From assembly GCA_002309675.1 (NCBI GenBank), contig DBXX01000097.1, positions 1-28,115 on the forward strand: a stretch of DNA of 28,115 nucleotides. The letters run 5' to 3'. Numbering within the stretch: position 1 is the first letter of the stretch; the number at the start of each line of letters is the position of its first letter. Positions 1 through 6,698 of the stretch are shown here, piece after piece. A model generated the notes under the pieces. It had not been told where the DNA came from. It saw only the letters and a program-made list of their open reading frames with translations, and did no database searches. Made by a program: the position numbers and the translations under genes. Origin of the DNA: Lachnospiraceae bacterium UBA1201 (GTDB lineage Bacteria > Bacillota > Clostridia > Lachnospirales > Lachnospiraceae).

Positions 1-363
1 TACTTCGGCGATGAAGTCGACAACGCCCTGGCCATGTATATGGAGCAACGCGAGTCCATGATTCCCTGCACCGGTCACGAAGAAGCTCTGTTTCTCTCCC
101 TGCAGATGAAGCGAATGAGCGTACGATCCGTAGAAAACCTCGTAAAGAAATACGCTTCGATCGTCAATCCGATCAAACCGATCACGCCACACAAATTGCG
201 GAGCACTTACGGCACCAATCTGTACCGTGAGACCGAGGATATCTACCTGGTTGCGGATGTTTTGGGACACTCCGATGTAAATACCACCCGTAAGCACTAC
301 GCGGCCACCGATGAAGACCAGCGTAGGCTCGCCCGAAACAAAGTAAAACTAAGAAAAGAATAA
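1..363 (+). CDS. Tyrosine recombinase/integrase, C-terminal part (cut by left edge)
   Basis: The reading frame is open from the first base, so this is the C-terminal 120 residues of a longer protein. The visible part carries the end of the tyrosine recombinase catalytic domain: the box II HKLR motif (His64 and Arg67 of the fragment), LGHSDVNTT (His90) and the nucleophile Tyr100 in KHYA. The first catalytic Arg and the beta-hairpin Lys would lie outside the window. Enzymes of this family (XerC/XerD, phage integrases) cut and rejoin DNA through a covalent 3'-phosphotyrosine. The gene converges on the minus-strand thioesterase gene and shares a bidirectional terminator with it. The short basic tail ending at a clean stop looks intact. 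I cannot tell a resident Xer-like enzyme from a mobile-element integrase: no attachment site or cargo gene is visible, and the neighbouring genes are housekeeping. Confidence 0.9.
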   Translation, partial: YFGDEVDNALAMYMEQRESMIPCTGHEEALFLSLQMKRMSVRSVENLVKKYASIVNPIKPITPHKLRSTYGTNLYRETEDIYLVADVLGHSDVNTTRKHYAATDEDQRRLARNKVKLRKE

Positions 364-367
364 ACGA

Positions 368-402
368 AAAACACGCTGAACCGCTATGGTTCAGCGTGTT
401 TT
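368..402. terminator. Bidirectional intrinsic terminator
   Basis: A perfect 15-bp inverted repeat (368-382 with 388-402) encloses a 5-base loop. The GC-rich core CACGCTGAACC is flanked by A on the left and T on the right, so the transcript from either strand ends in a U-rich tract. It sits 4 bases after the recombinase stop on the plus strand and 27 bases after the thioesterase stop on the minus strand. It therefore serves both convergent genes and marks the end of the long minus-strand transcription unit. Confidence 0.93.
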
Positions 403-429
403 CTTACTCAAGATGTACCATGGGATACA

Positions 430-852
430 TTAATCTTCTTTACTCAGGCTTACCAGCAACTCATGAAACTCGGGGTAGATCTTCTTTACGATCACCGGAC
501 GTCCGTTCGGATCGATAAAACAATGTGAGGAATTTCCTTTCGCGCACAACTCTCCAGTCGCCTTATTGTAGAATTCATAGCTAACGCACAGGCGGATCCC
601 GGAAAACTCGGTAATGTGCGACTTCACTTCTACCACATCATCGTAGTGCATGCTCTTCATGTATTTGCAGTTTACATCTACCACAGGCGAGATCAGCCCG
701 TTTTTCTCCAGCATGTCGAACGGCCAGCCGATCTCTTTGAGCAAAGAGGTCCGCGCTTCTTCCATCCAACGGATATAATTCGAATGATGAACGACTTTCA
801 TCTGGTCGGTCTCATAGTAGTGTACTAAATGTTCGTAGGTAAAAACTCTCAT
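430..852 (-). CDS. Acyl-CoA thioesterase, YbgC/FadM type (hotdog fold, 4HBT)
   Basis: A 140-residue single-domain hotdog protein of normal length for the YbgC/FadM/4-hydroxybenzoyl-CoA thioesterase group. The N-terminal signature YYETDQMKVVHHSNYIRWME (residues 12-31) contains the catalytic Asp16 and the VxHHxNY stretch that forms the active-site helix start; WMEEAR follows, as in the family. Members hydrolyse acyl-CoA thioesters in the cytoplasm, but their substrates differ widely and cannot be read from sequence. It is the last gene of the minus-strand run that includes rluD and lspA. The start is 3 bases after the rluD stop with only a weak ribosome site, so translation is probably coupled. 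No signal peptide or membrane segment is present. Confidence 0.9.
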   Translation of the reverse strand: MRVFTYEHLVHYYETDQMKVVHHSNYIRWMEEARTSLLKEIGWPFDMLEKNGLISPVVDVNCKYMKSMHYDDVVEVKSHITEFSGIRLCVSYEFYNKATGELCAKGNSSHCFIDPNGRPVIVKKIYPEFHELLVSLSKED

Positions 853-855
853 ATC

Positions 856-1776
856 TTACTGACTCTGCTTTCTTAATTTCTCCAGCAATTCTTCAAAATA
901 GGCCGGCAGTTCGGAGGTGAACTCCATATATTCCCCGGTCCGCGGATGCACAAAGCCCAGTTTATAGGCATGCAATGTCTGTCCCTGCAGACCCTTGAAC
1001 GGGCATTTTTCGGGGCCGTAGACGTCGTCTCCCACCAGCGGATGATGAATGGACGCCATATGTACGCGAATCTGGTGCGTGCGTCCGGTCTCCAAACGGC
1101 ATTCGATCCAGGTATAATTCCCGAAGCGTTCCTTCACTGTGTAGTGTGTAATCGCTTCCTTGCCACCGGGCACGATCGCCATCTTCTTGCGATCCTTAGG
1201 TGAACGTCCCAGCGGTGCATTGACCGTCCCGTCTTCTTTGATGTCGCCGTAAACCAGCGCATAGTAGCGCCGCGTGATCGAATGCTCTGCCAGTTGCTTT
1301 GCGATGGCCTGATGCGCCGCATCGTTTTTGCAGGCGATCAATATACCCGTGGTATCCCGGTCAATACGGTGCACGATGCCGGGACGGAGCACACCGTTGA
1401 TCGCGGACAGATGATCCTTGCAGTGGTACATAAGCGCATTGACCAGTGTGTCCGTATAATGGCCGGGCGCCGGGTGCACGACCATATTCTTCGGTTTATT
1501 GATGAGGATCACATCCTCATCCTCATATACGATATCCAGTTTAATATCCTGGGCGGGAATGTCCGGAACAACAGGATCCGGCACATCCATCGAAAGGATA
1601 TCCCCTTCCACAGTGATATAACTGGGTTTTTGATACTTTCCGTTTACGGTGATATGTTTATCAACGATCAAGTTCTTTATAAACGTCCGAGAAAAATTCT
1701 CGTTAAGAAGGGCCAGACATTTATCCAGCCTCTCCTCACTGTTTTCATCGGTTACGGTATAAACGAGCTCGCTCAT
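856..1776 (-). CDS. rluD: 23S rRNA/large-subunit pseudouridine synthase, RluD/RluA family
   Basis: A 306-residue protein with the two-domain layout of RluD. An N-terminal S4 RNA-binding domain (about residues 14-65, beginning EERLDKCLALL) is followed by the RluA-type catalytic domain. The catalytic motif HRIDRDTTG is at residues 136-144, with Asp139 as the conserved nucleophile. The downstream ETGRTHQIRVHMAS block is also conserved. Family members isomerise specific uridines of large-subunit rRNA to pseudouridine; the exact target sites (1911/1915/1917 in the E. coli enzyme) are inferred from homology. Its ATG overlaps the lspA stop by 4 bases (ATGA), the lspA-rluD arrangement common in Firmicutes, which implies translational coupling. 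Other RluA-family paralogues with S4 domains cannot be fully excluded. Confidence 0.9.
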   Translation of the reverse strand: MSELVYTVTDENSEERLDKCLALLNENFSRTFIKNLIVDKHITVNGKYQKPSYITVEGDILSMDVPDPVVPDIPAQDIKLDIVYEDEDVILINKPKNMVVHPAPGHYTDTLVNALMYHCKDHLSAINGVLRPGIVHRIDRDTTGILIACKNDAAHQAIAKQLAEHSITRRYYALVYGDIKEDGTVNAPLGRSPKDRKKMAIVPGGKEAITHYTVKERFGNYTWIECRLETGRTHQIRVHMASIHHPLVGDDVYGPEKCPFKGLQGQTLHAYKLGFVHPRTGEYMEFTSELPAYFEELLEKLRKQSQ

Positions 1777-2381
1777 TTTTTATCCTCATTATCCTCTTTT
1801 ATCAGGTCAACATCCTTCTTCTTTCGGATCGAATAAACATCGAAATCCTCATCCTTATAAACGAAGAAAAAGAAAATGACCAGCAAAAAACACGAAACGG
1901 TAACGTAGATATCTGCTACATTAAATACCGGAAAATCGATCGGCTCGAAATAGATCATGTCGATGACATAACCACGTACGATACGATCATAGCAGTTGCC
2001 GATCGCGCCCGCGGTCAATGTAACGGCCACACTGAAGATCGGTATATAACGTTTAGTACAAGGCGTACGCAGGAAAACGAATACAATTACGCCCAAAAGG
2101 ATAGCGGTGATGATGTAAAAGATGATGAACTGTCCCTGCATCATCCCGAAGGCGCTGCCCCGGTTTTCAACATACGTCAAAGAAAGTACATTCCGTATGA
2201 GGGTAATGGGTTGTTTATCATGTATATGTATATCGGTCAGGTGCTTAGTCCATTGATCCAGGAAAAACAAAACGCCGAGCGCGACCAGACAGATCACTAA
2301 AACGATACGGCGATCCAACGGTTTTTCCGGCGCCTTCTTTCCCTGCGGAAGGACAAGTCTGCCTTTGATCTCCTCACTCAT
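1773..2381 (-). CDS. lspA: Lipoprotein signal peptidase (signal peptidase II)
   Basis: An integral membrane aspartyl protease that removes signal peptides from prolipoproteins after diacylglyceryl transfer. It has 202 residues and four hydrophobic segments (about 25-42, 86-104, 112-129 and 155-175). Conserved family blocks are visible: LDQWTK with Asp42, VENRGSAFG (71-79), GNCYDRIVRGYVIDMIYF with catalytic Asp141, and FNVADIYV with catalytic Asp157. The protein is longer than the usual ~160 residues because of a polar N-terminal extension of about 25 residues and a charged C-terminal tail of about 26 residues, both predicted cytoplasmic. The likely substrates include the DacA-like lipoprotein encoded at 6697-7749. 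It lies between ylmH and rluD; its ribosome site is weak (AAGG). Confidence 0.96.
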   Translation of the reverse strand: MSEEIKGRLVLPQGKKAPEKPLDRRIVLVICLVALGVLFFLDQWTKHLTDIHIHDKQPITLIRNVLSLTYVENRGSAFGMMQGQFIIFYIITAILLGVIVFVFLRTPCTKRYIPIFSVAVTLTAGAIGNCYDRIVRGYVIDMIYFEPIDFPVFNVADIYVTVSCFLLVIFFFFVYKDEDFDVYSIRKKKDVDLIKEDNEDKK

Positions 2382-2392
2382 ATATAAATACC

Positions 2393-3205
2393 TTAATTAT
2401 CGTAGATTTGTATTTGAACTATTTGCCTGTCTTTTTTTGACTTACCGAGGACTTCGGTAAAACGGAAACGTCCGAAACCACGCACAGAAACGATGTCACC
2501 TTCTTTTATCGTAACATCCGGGCGCATGATCAAACGTGCATTTACAAAAACTCTCTTTGCAGGAAACAACGCGCTCATCTTCGATCTGGACTCGGAAAAT
2601 GCTGCCGAAACCAGCGCATCCAGTCGCAGGGAAGCCACGCTCGCCTTAACCTCCCGAAAAACAGGCTGATAAGAAACGATCAGATCCGCAGGTGCCGGCT
2701 CACACACAACGGAAGTATGTTTCATTCGGTCTACCCCGTTAATGATCAGCGAAGCGATCTCATCGGAGATCACAAAAACCAGGATACTTCCCAAAGCATC
2801 TTTCAGAAACAGAATGTCGCCGATACAGGAACGGTCGATATTCAATCCCATGAGCGTGCCGAGTACATCCCGATGCGAAAGTTTCTCCGCAAAGCGACCA
2901 TTCTTCGGACGAATCGTAATCATAGAAAAAGGGGGCGCAGTATCTTCAAAATACTGAGCACCCCTCGGATAAAAACAGGCCACTCTCCGTTCGGCAAATT
3001 CATGTCCGCCGTCCATATGAACATCCACGCCTGCAAAGGCCTGAACATCTTCTGCAATCAACGACTGCTCAGCCAGATTAAGGAACCGACTGAACATCGG
3101 TACCGATCTCTGCTCACAGCGATATGCCAAATCCATCAAATGACGCTTTGTAAGAAGTAATTCCGCTGTATCATCCGCGGGATTATGTCTTTGATCAATA
3201 CTCAT
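2393..3205 (-). CDS. ylmH: YlmH family S4-domain RNA-binding protein
   Basis: A 270-residue protein of the YlmH family. The N-terminal region starts with the LMDLAYRCEQRSVPMFSRFL segment typical of the family (around residues 23-42). An S4 RNA-binding domain follows at about 193-250 (LRLDALVSAAFSESRSK, then KRVFVNARLIMRPDVTIKEGD with positions around 217-237). In B. subtilis ylmH lies in the same division-associated cluster. Work on that protein links it to the 50S subunit and ribosome-associated quality control, so a ribosome-related role is the best inference here. The start overlaps the sepF 3' end by 11 bases and lacks a good ribosome site, so expression is probably coupled to sepF. No DivIVA gene follows it, although one often does in related gene clusters. 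Confidence 0.9.
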   Translation of the reverse strand: MSIDQRHNPADDTAELLLTKRHLMDLAYRCEQRSVPMFSRFLNLAEQSLIAEDVQAFAGVDVHMDGGHEFAERRVACFYPRGAQYFEDTAPPFSMITIRPKNGRFAEKLSHRDVLGTLMGLNIDRSCIGDILFLKDALGSILVFVISDEIASLIINGVDRMKHTSVVCEPAPADLIVSYQPVFREVKASVASLRLDALVSAAFSESRSKMSALFPAKRVFVNARLIMRPDVTIKEGDIVSVRGFGRFRFTEVLGKSKKDRQIVQIQIYDN

Positions 3206-3827
3206 TATAACGGGTCGTGCGGAAACTTCCGGTGGAAGTCTCTAAGCCCTTAGCATCACCCTTGAAATCGCCGGAAAGCTGGACATGAATCGGGCTGAAT
3301 ACGAAAATACTGCTTGCGATCGTATCGAGATTGCATCCCATGCAATAGCTGGCACCGGAAATGTAATCAAATACATGTTGTGCGAGCTCATTGTTTAAAC
3401 CATCAAGATTTAAGATTACGGTCTTGCCTTCTTTAAGAGCGTCGATCGCTGCCTTCGCATCATCATCGTTCTTCGGCTTGATCAAACTGATCTCGTTCAC
3501 ATTCACGTTACGAGGATTCAATTTAGCTACACCTCCTGTTGAAACCTGACGAGGTCCGAAACTACGAGGAGCAGGCTCGGCTTCTTTTGCCTTGCGGGAA
3601 AAATCAGGTGAAGCATATGTCTTTGCAGGTGCATCATCCAGCTCGTCTTCTTCCTCTGAATATCTTTCTTTCTTCTTGCGGAAAAATCTCGACTTCTTAG
3701 GTGCCGCAAATTCCTCTTCCTCTTCTTCCAACTCGTCTTCGAAGTCATCATCATCAAAATCATCGTAATCTGAGTCAGGATTGATCTTGAAAATGTTCTT
3801 GAAGTTGAAGCTCTCCATAAATCCCAT
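3195..3827 (-). CDS. sepF: Cell division protein SepF (FtsZ-associated membrane anchor)
   Basis: A 210-residue SepF. The conserved DUF552 core is at about 112-182 (ISLIKPKNDDDAKAAIDALK, then KTVILNLDGLNNELAQHVFDY and IFVFSPIHVQL). SepF bundles FtsZ and tethers it to the membrane in Gram-positive bacteria; the N-terminal helix MGFMESFNFKNIFKI is plausible as the membrane-binding amphipathic segment. A long linker (about 18-105) starts with an almost uninterrupted Asp/Glu block and then turns basic. The stretch SGASYCMGCNLD in the core is slightly unlike the usual YxxGG form, and there is a 25-residue polar tail beyond the usual end. A strong GGAGGGAG ribosome site precedes the ATG; Met4 is an alternative start. 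It lies directly after yggS, as in B. subtilis. Confidence 0.95.
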   Translation of the reverse strand: MGFMESFNFKNIFKINPDSDYDDFDDDDFEDELEEEEEEFAAPKKSRFFRKKKERYSEEEDELDDAPAKTYASPDFSRKAKEAEPAPRSFGPRQVSTGGVAKLNPRNVNVNEISLIKPKNDDDAKAAIDALKEGKTVILNLDGLNNELAQHVFDYISGASYCMGCNLDTIASSIFVFSPIHVQLSGDFKGDAKGLETSTGSFRTTRYNEY

Positions 3828-3902
3828 AGTTCTTTTCTCCCTCCGAAATAATCATAATCTATATACGTCGATGAATCGTTCTTGTTATCTGCCTGTTATG
3901 AC

Positions 3903-4613
3903 TCATGATTTCATGGAGTAGTCTCGCTCACCGAAAATACCGGTTCCGACCCTTACCATGGTCGCCCCTTCTTCTACTGCAACCTCAAAATCATTTGTCA
4001 TTCCCATGGACAAAACATCCATACATACATTATGTGCTTTTTTCGACCGATTGTCAAGGAAAACTTTGTGCAAATCTTGAAAAATTTTACGATTTTCTTC
4101 GGGATTTTCCACATATGGAGCGATCGTCATCAGGCCTCTTATGCGAAGGCTCGAAAAAGTAGCGATCTTGTCGATCATTTCAGGGACTTGTTCGAGGGAG
4201 ATTCCGAACTTTGTCTCCTCGTTTGCAACATTTACTTCGAGCAGGATATCGACCGTTACTCCCCTCTTTTTTGCCTCTTTATCGATCTCAGCGGCCAACC
4301 GCTCAGAATCTACAGAATGTATAAGAGAGGGCTGATTTTGCCCTATTATATACTTTACCTTGTTTCGCTGCAAATGACCGATCAGGTGCCATTCGGTGTC
4401 TTCGGGCATCTGCGGAACCTTGTCGCAGAGCTCCTGAACTTTGTTTTCACCAAATATTCTCTGCCCGGCATCATAGGCTTCTCTCAGCATGCTTACAGGC
4501 TTGGTTTTGCTTACCGCAATAAGGGTGATTTCGGAGGGATTCCGCCCGCTTTTAATAGCAGATTTTTCTATTCTCCGTTTTATATCATACAAGTTTTCTT
4601 TAACGCTAATCAT
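3903..4613 (-). CDS. yggS: YggS/YlmE family PLP homeostasis protein
   Basis: A 236-residue alanine-racemase-fold (type III) PLP-binding protein of the YggS/PROSC family. PLP-binding Lys36 is in LIAVSKTKPV, followed by the conserved FGENKVQEL, WHLIGHLQRNK and LSMGMTNDF blocks, and the C-terminal RVGTGIFGERDY phosphate-binding segment. Proteins of this family bind PLP without known catalytic activity and help balance B6 vitamers and amino acid pools; that is known from homologues, not visible here. The start and the preceding HlyD-like gene's stop share one base (TGATG), indicating coupling. Position immediately before sepF matches ylmE-sepF in B. subtilis. Length and all conserved blocks look normal. 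Confidence 0.96.
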   Translation of the reverse strand: MISVKENLYDIKRRIEKSAIKSGRNPSEITLIAVSKTKPVSMLREAYDAGQRIFGENKVQELCDKVPQMPEDTEWHLIGHLQRNKVKYIIGQNQPSLIHSVDSERLAAEIDKEAKKRGVTVDILLEVNVANEETKFGISLEQVPEMIDKIATFSSLRIRGLMTIAPYVENPEENRKIFQDLHKVFLDNRSKKAHNVCMDVLSMGMTNDFEVAVEEGATMVRVGTGIFGERDYSMKS

Positions 4614-6070
4614 CAGTAGACGAAATCTCCTTCTTCATAGTCTGCCGCGTTATTGGAAATGCGTTCATATTCCTTTACGGTGAAAGGTGCATCTTTATCG
4701 ATGATATAGTATCCGTCTCCGGTCGTATAAATGATCTCGACCGGCTTAAAAACAGTATATCCGCGGTCAATGTTATATACACCTTTGATCTTAGTTGTAT
4801 TAAACAGACGATATCGCAGGTTTACCGAAGCTACATTTTCTTTCGATGCATCATACGGGATATCCTCATCGGGTTTATAGTATAACTCATCTCCGCTTTC
4901 GAGATCCGAACCGGATATAACATATTCATCTTCCGTAGTCTTGATGATGGATACCTGCCGTTTGGAAAGCGTGCCGTTATCGGTATATACCATCATGTAC
5001 GGATTCGCTTTGGAAGTATTCACGTAATCCTTAGGCACGGAAAAGTATTCTTTTTCCGTCACGGCCTCTTTCGGGATCTTATAGCCGGATATATTGCTGT
5101 CCGCGATCTGGACATTCACAAAGCGTAAATTCAGGAACGGATAACCGTTACCGGAGAAATCGACCTTTGCATAACGCTTTCCATCTGCACCCGAGAAGTG
5201 CGAATACGCCCCCTCCAGGGTAACCCCCTCTTCCTTGAAGATAAGCGTGATCCTCTGGGTCAGGAAATACTGAAGTTTATCTTCTTCTTCGAGAGGAAAT
5301 ACCACGGAAAATGCATCCGAGTTAACAATACGATATAAAGGAGCATCCTTCTCAACATGCGAACCCGCAGGGATCTTCTTTAATTCATATTTGGATCTGT
5401 TAAACAGGCTGCCGTTGATCTCTTCCTGCTTAAGGGATACATAATTATCGTAACTGAACATCACGATACCGGGAACCGTACTGCGAATAGTTTCGAAGAC
5501 CGACTCTCCTTTAGCATTCTTTGAGATCTGTTTATATACGTCGGTATTCAAAAGGTCCATAAGATCCGTTGTGATGTCGTATTTCCCGTAGTAGAGGCGG
5601 GAATAATCATGGACATCAAAGTTCTGGTTAAACTGGGACAATACGTTCTGGAAACCTTTTAAAGTCTCCTCGGAAAGATCGTTATTCTCGTGGGCTTTCA
5701 GTTCTTCTTCCATCCTTTTGAAGAAGTCACCCTTCGCATCCATCGTGCATACGATCGACGTAGCTCCGATACGCTCTCCGTTTTTCGTGTAGTAGTTCAT
5801 GTAGCCGTCCATAGGACTGGTCACGATACTCTCATCGCGCAATATGACGGCCGAATAGATATTCGATGTACTGTTACTTCCGCTGATGACCTGAAAAGAG
5901 GAAACCGAGCGGTGATCGTTCAACCGGAAGATCGAGATCACGAAATACAGAATGCAAATAGCTAAGGCAATCAAAGCCCAGTACGGTAGGTACATGTCAT
6001 TTTTCATGGCCCTTTGACTGCGTAGATCGTTTTTCGAATGTCGAATGTGATGTTCGGATCGACGGCTCAC
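4613..6070 (-). CDS. HlyD-like single-pass membrane protein of the yggS/sepF cluster
   Basis: A 485-residue protein with a basic cytoplasmic N-terminus (about 1-26), one transmembrane helix (about 27-49) and a large extracytoplasmic part. The segment VTSPMDGYMNYYTKNGERIG (about residues 83-102) resembles the biotinyl-lipoyl-like half-motif of HlyD/AcrA membrane fusion proteins. A second half-motif-like stretch lies near KKIPAGSHVEKDAPLYRIVN. Proteins like this are often annotated as HlyD-family adaptors and in related bacteria sit next to yggS and sepF; that recollection needs a search. No ABC or RND transporter and no outer-membrane partner is encoded nearby, so a classical efflux role is not supported. 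The conserved setting suggests an envelope or division role. The GTG start has a strong AAAGGAGG site 8 bases upstream; Met22 is a weaker alternative. Confidence 0.7.
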   Translation of the reverse strand: MSRRSEHHIRHSKNDLRSQRAMKNDMYLPYWALIALAICILYFVISIFRLNDHRSVSSFQVISGSNSTSNIYSAVILRDESIVTSPMDGYMNYYTKNGERIGATSIVCTMDAKGDFFKRMEEELKAHENNDLSEETLKGFQNVLSQFNQNFDVHDYSRLYYGKYDITTDLMDLLNTDVYKQISKNAKGESVFETIRSTVPGIVMFSYDNYVSLKQEEINGSLFNRSKYELKKIPAGSHVEKDAPLYRIVNSDAFSVVFPLEEEDKLQYFLTQRITLIFKEEGVTLEGAYSHFSGADGKRYAKVDFSGNGYPFLNLRFVNVQIADSNISGYKIPKEAVTEKEYFSVPKDYVNTSKANPYMMVYTDNGTLSKRQVSIIKTTEDEYVISGSDLESGDELYYKPDEDIPYDASKENVASVNLRYRLFNTTKIKGVYNIDRGYTVFKPVEIIYTTGDGYYIIDKDAPFTVKEYERISNNAADYEEGDFVY

Positions 6071-6110
6071 GGCTTTAACCTCCTTTCGTGATCGTTCTCA
6101 TACCCTTTAG

Positions 6111-6138
6111 AAAAAGGGCTGCGATAACGCACCCCTTT
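6111..6138 (-). terminator. Probable intrinsic terminator after the P-loop gene
   Basis: Read on the minus strand, AAAGGG-G-TGCG-TTAT-CGCA-G-CCCTTTTT forms a stem of 6 plus 4 base pairs with one G-G mismatch and a 4-base loop, running into a T5 tract. It begins 16 bases after the stop of the P-loop gene. It ends only about 40 bases before the GTG start of the HlyD-like gene, so it may also act as a leaky terminator or attenuator between the two. Confidence 0.65.
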
Positions 6139-6153
6139 ATCCATTAACATTTA

Positions 6154-6579
6154 TTACAGTGATAATGTTACGAATTGTTTAATATACTCCGGCAGATCCG
6201 CTTCATCCAGTGAAATGGAAAGGACGAATGAAACATGGAATTTTTCACTCATGGAATACAGAGTACTGATGGCTTCGGAAAGACGACTCAAATCGTTTTC
6301 AAGTTTTGAAATGGTGAGGAAACTGTCGAAATAGATCTTATCCAGATCGTAATCCTGTGCGATCAGACCGGATACAAATCCGATAAACGACTCATAAGAA
6401 GAAACCGGATAACTGTAAACATTGATAAGTCGGATCTGATTATTCAACTCATACATGTGTTTTGTGGATTTATCCACGTAGCAGATGGTTCCGCGTGTTT
6501 CTTCCATCGCTTGATTTGCCTTCTCTAGAAGGTACTTTGTCTTCCCTTTTCCTTTTCTACCGGTTATAATTTCAATCAT
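6154..6579 (-). CDS. Small P-loop NTPase-like protein, function unknown
   Basis: A 141-residue soluble protein. Residues 1-15 form a beta strand and Walker A loop, IEIITGRKGKGKTKYL, with GRKGKGKT at 7-14. A possible Walker B strand is KIYFDSF with Asp85 (81-87), and a third strand FVLSISLD lies near residue 118. The size and the strand-loop-helix beginning fit a minimal RecA- or kinase-like P-loop fold. I do not recognise a specific family; such short proteins in Clostridia are sometimes labelled PilT-like or ATP-binding without evidence. The ATG is preceded by CGGAGG 8 bases upstream. The gene is monocistronic by appearance, with its own sigma-A type promoter and a following terminator, between the elongation operon and the yggS-sepF run. 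A nucleotide-binding role is well supported; the process is not. Confidence 0.8.
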   Translation of the reverse strand: MIEIITGRKGKGKTKYLLEKANQAMEETRGTICYVDKSTKHMYELNNQIRLINVYSYPVSSYESFIGFVSGLIAQDYDLDKIYFDSFLTISKLENDLSRLSEAISTLYSMSEKFHVSFVLSISLDEADLPEYIKQFVTLSL

Positions 6580-6639
6580 GTGTTAGTCCTCCGTTTTCGT
6601 TTATTTTGAATTCAACTTTCACGTCTCAACCATGGTTTA

Positions 6640-6668
6640 ATTATACATCAAACCGGCTATGAATGCAA
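6640..6668 (-). promoter_or_regulatory. Sigma-A type promoter for the P-loop gene
   Basis: On the minus strand there is a perfect -10 box TATAAT (plus 6640-6645), a 17-base spacer, and a partial -35 box TTGCAT (plus 6663-6668; three of six match TTGACA). Predicted transcription would start near 6633, about 50 bases before the ATG at 6579. It lies in the 117-base gap after the DacA-like gene, separating two transcription units. Confidence 0.7.
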
Positions 6669-6679
6669 CACAAAAAGAC

Positions 6680-6698
6680 AAAAAGAATCCTGTTTCTT
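6680..6698 (-). terminator. Weak candidate terminator after the DacA-like gene
   Basis: On the minus strand AAGAA-ACAGGA-TTCTT is followed by TTT and, after GTC, a second T5 run. The 5-bp stem is AT-rich and starts within the stop codon, so it is weak. It is listed because a new promoter follows directly, which implies that the elongation operon ends here. Confidence 0.3.

Noticed and set aside
3828..3902. Possible sepF promoter (TATGAT -10-like box in the 75-base yggS-sepF gap)
   Set aside because: No acceptable -35 box is found at 16-18 bases; the AT-rich gap and ribosome site alone do not support a promoter call.
6103..6118. CCCTTT-AGAA-AAAGGG hairpin before the HlyD-like gene
   Set aside because: On the minus strand no T-tract follows it. 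Its right arm is already used by the longer terminator stem at 6111-6138, so at most it is an alternative pairing.
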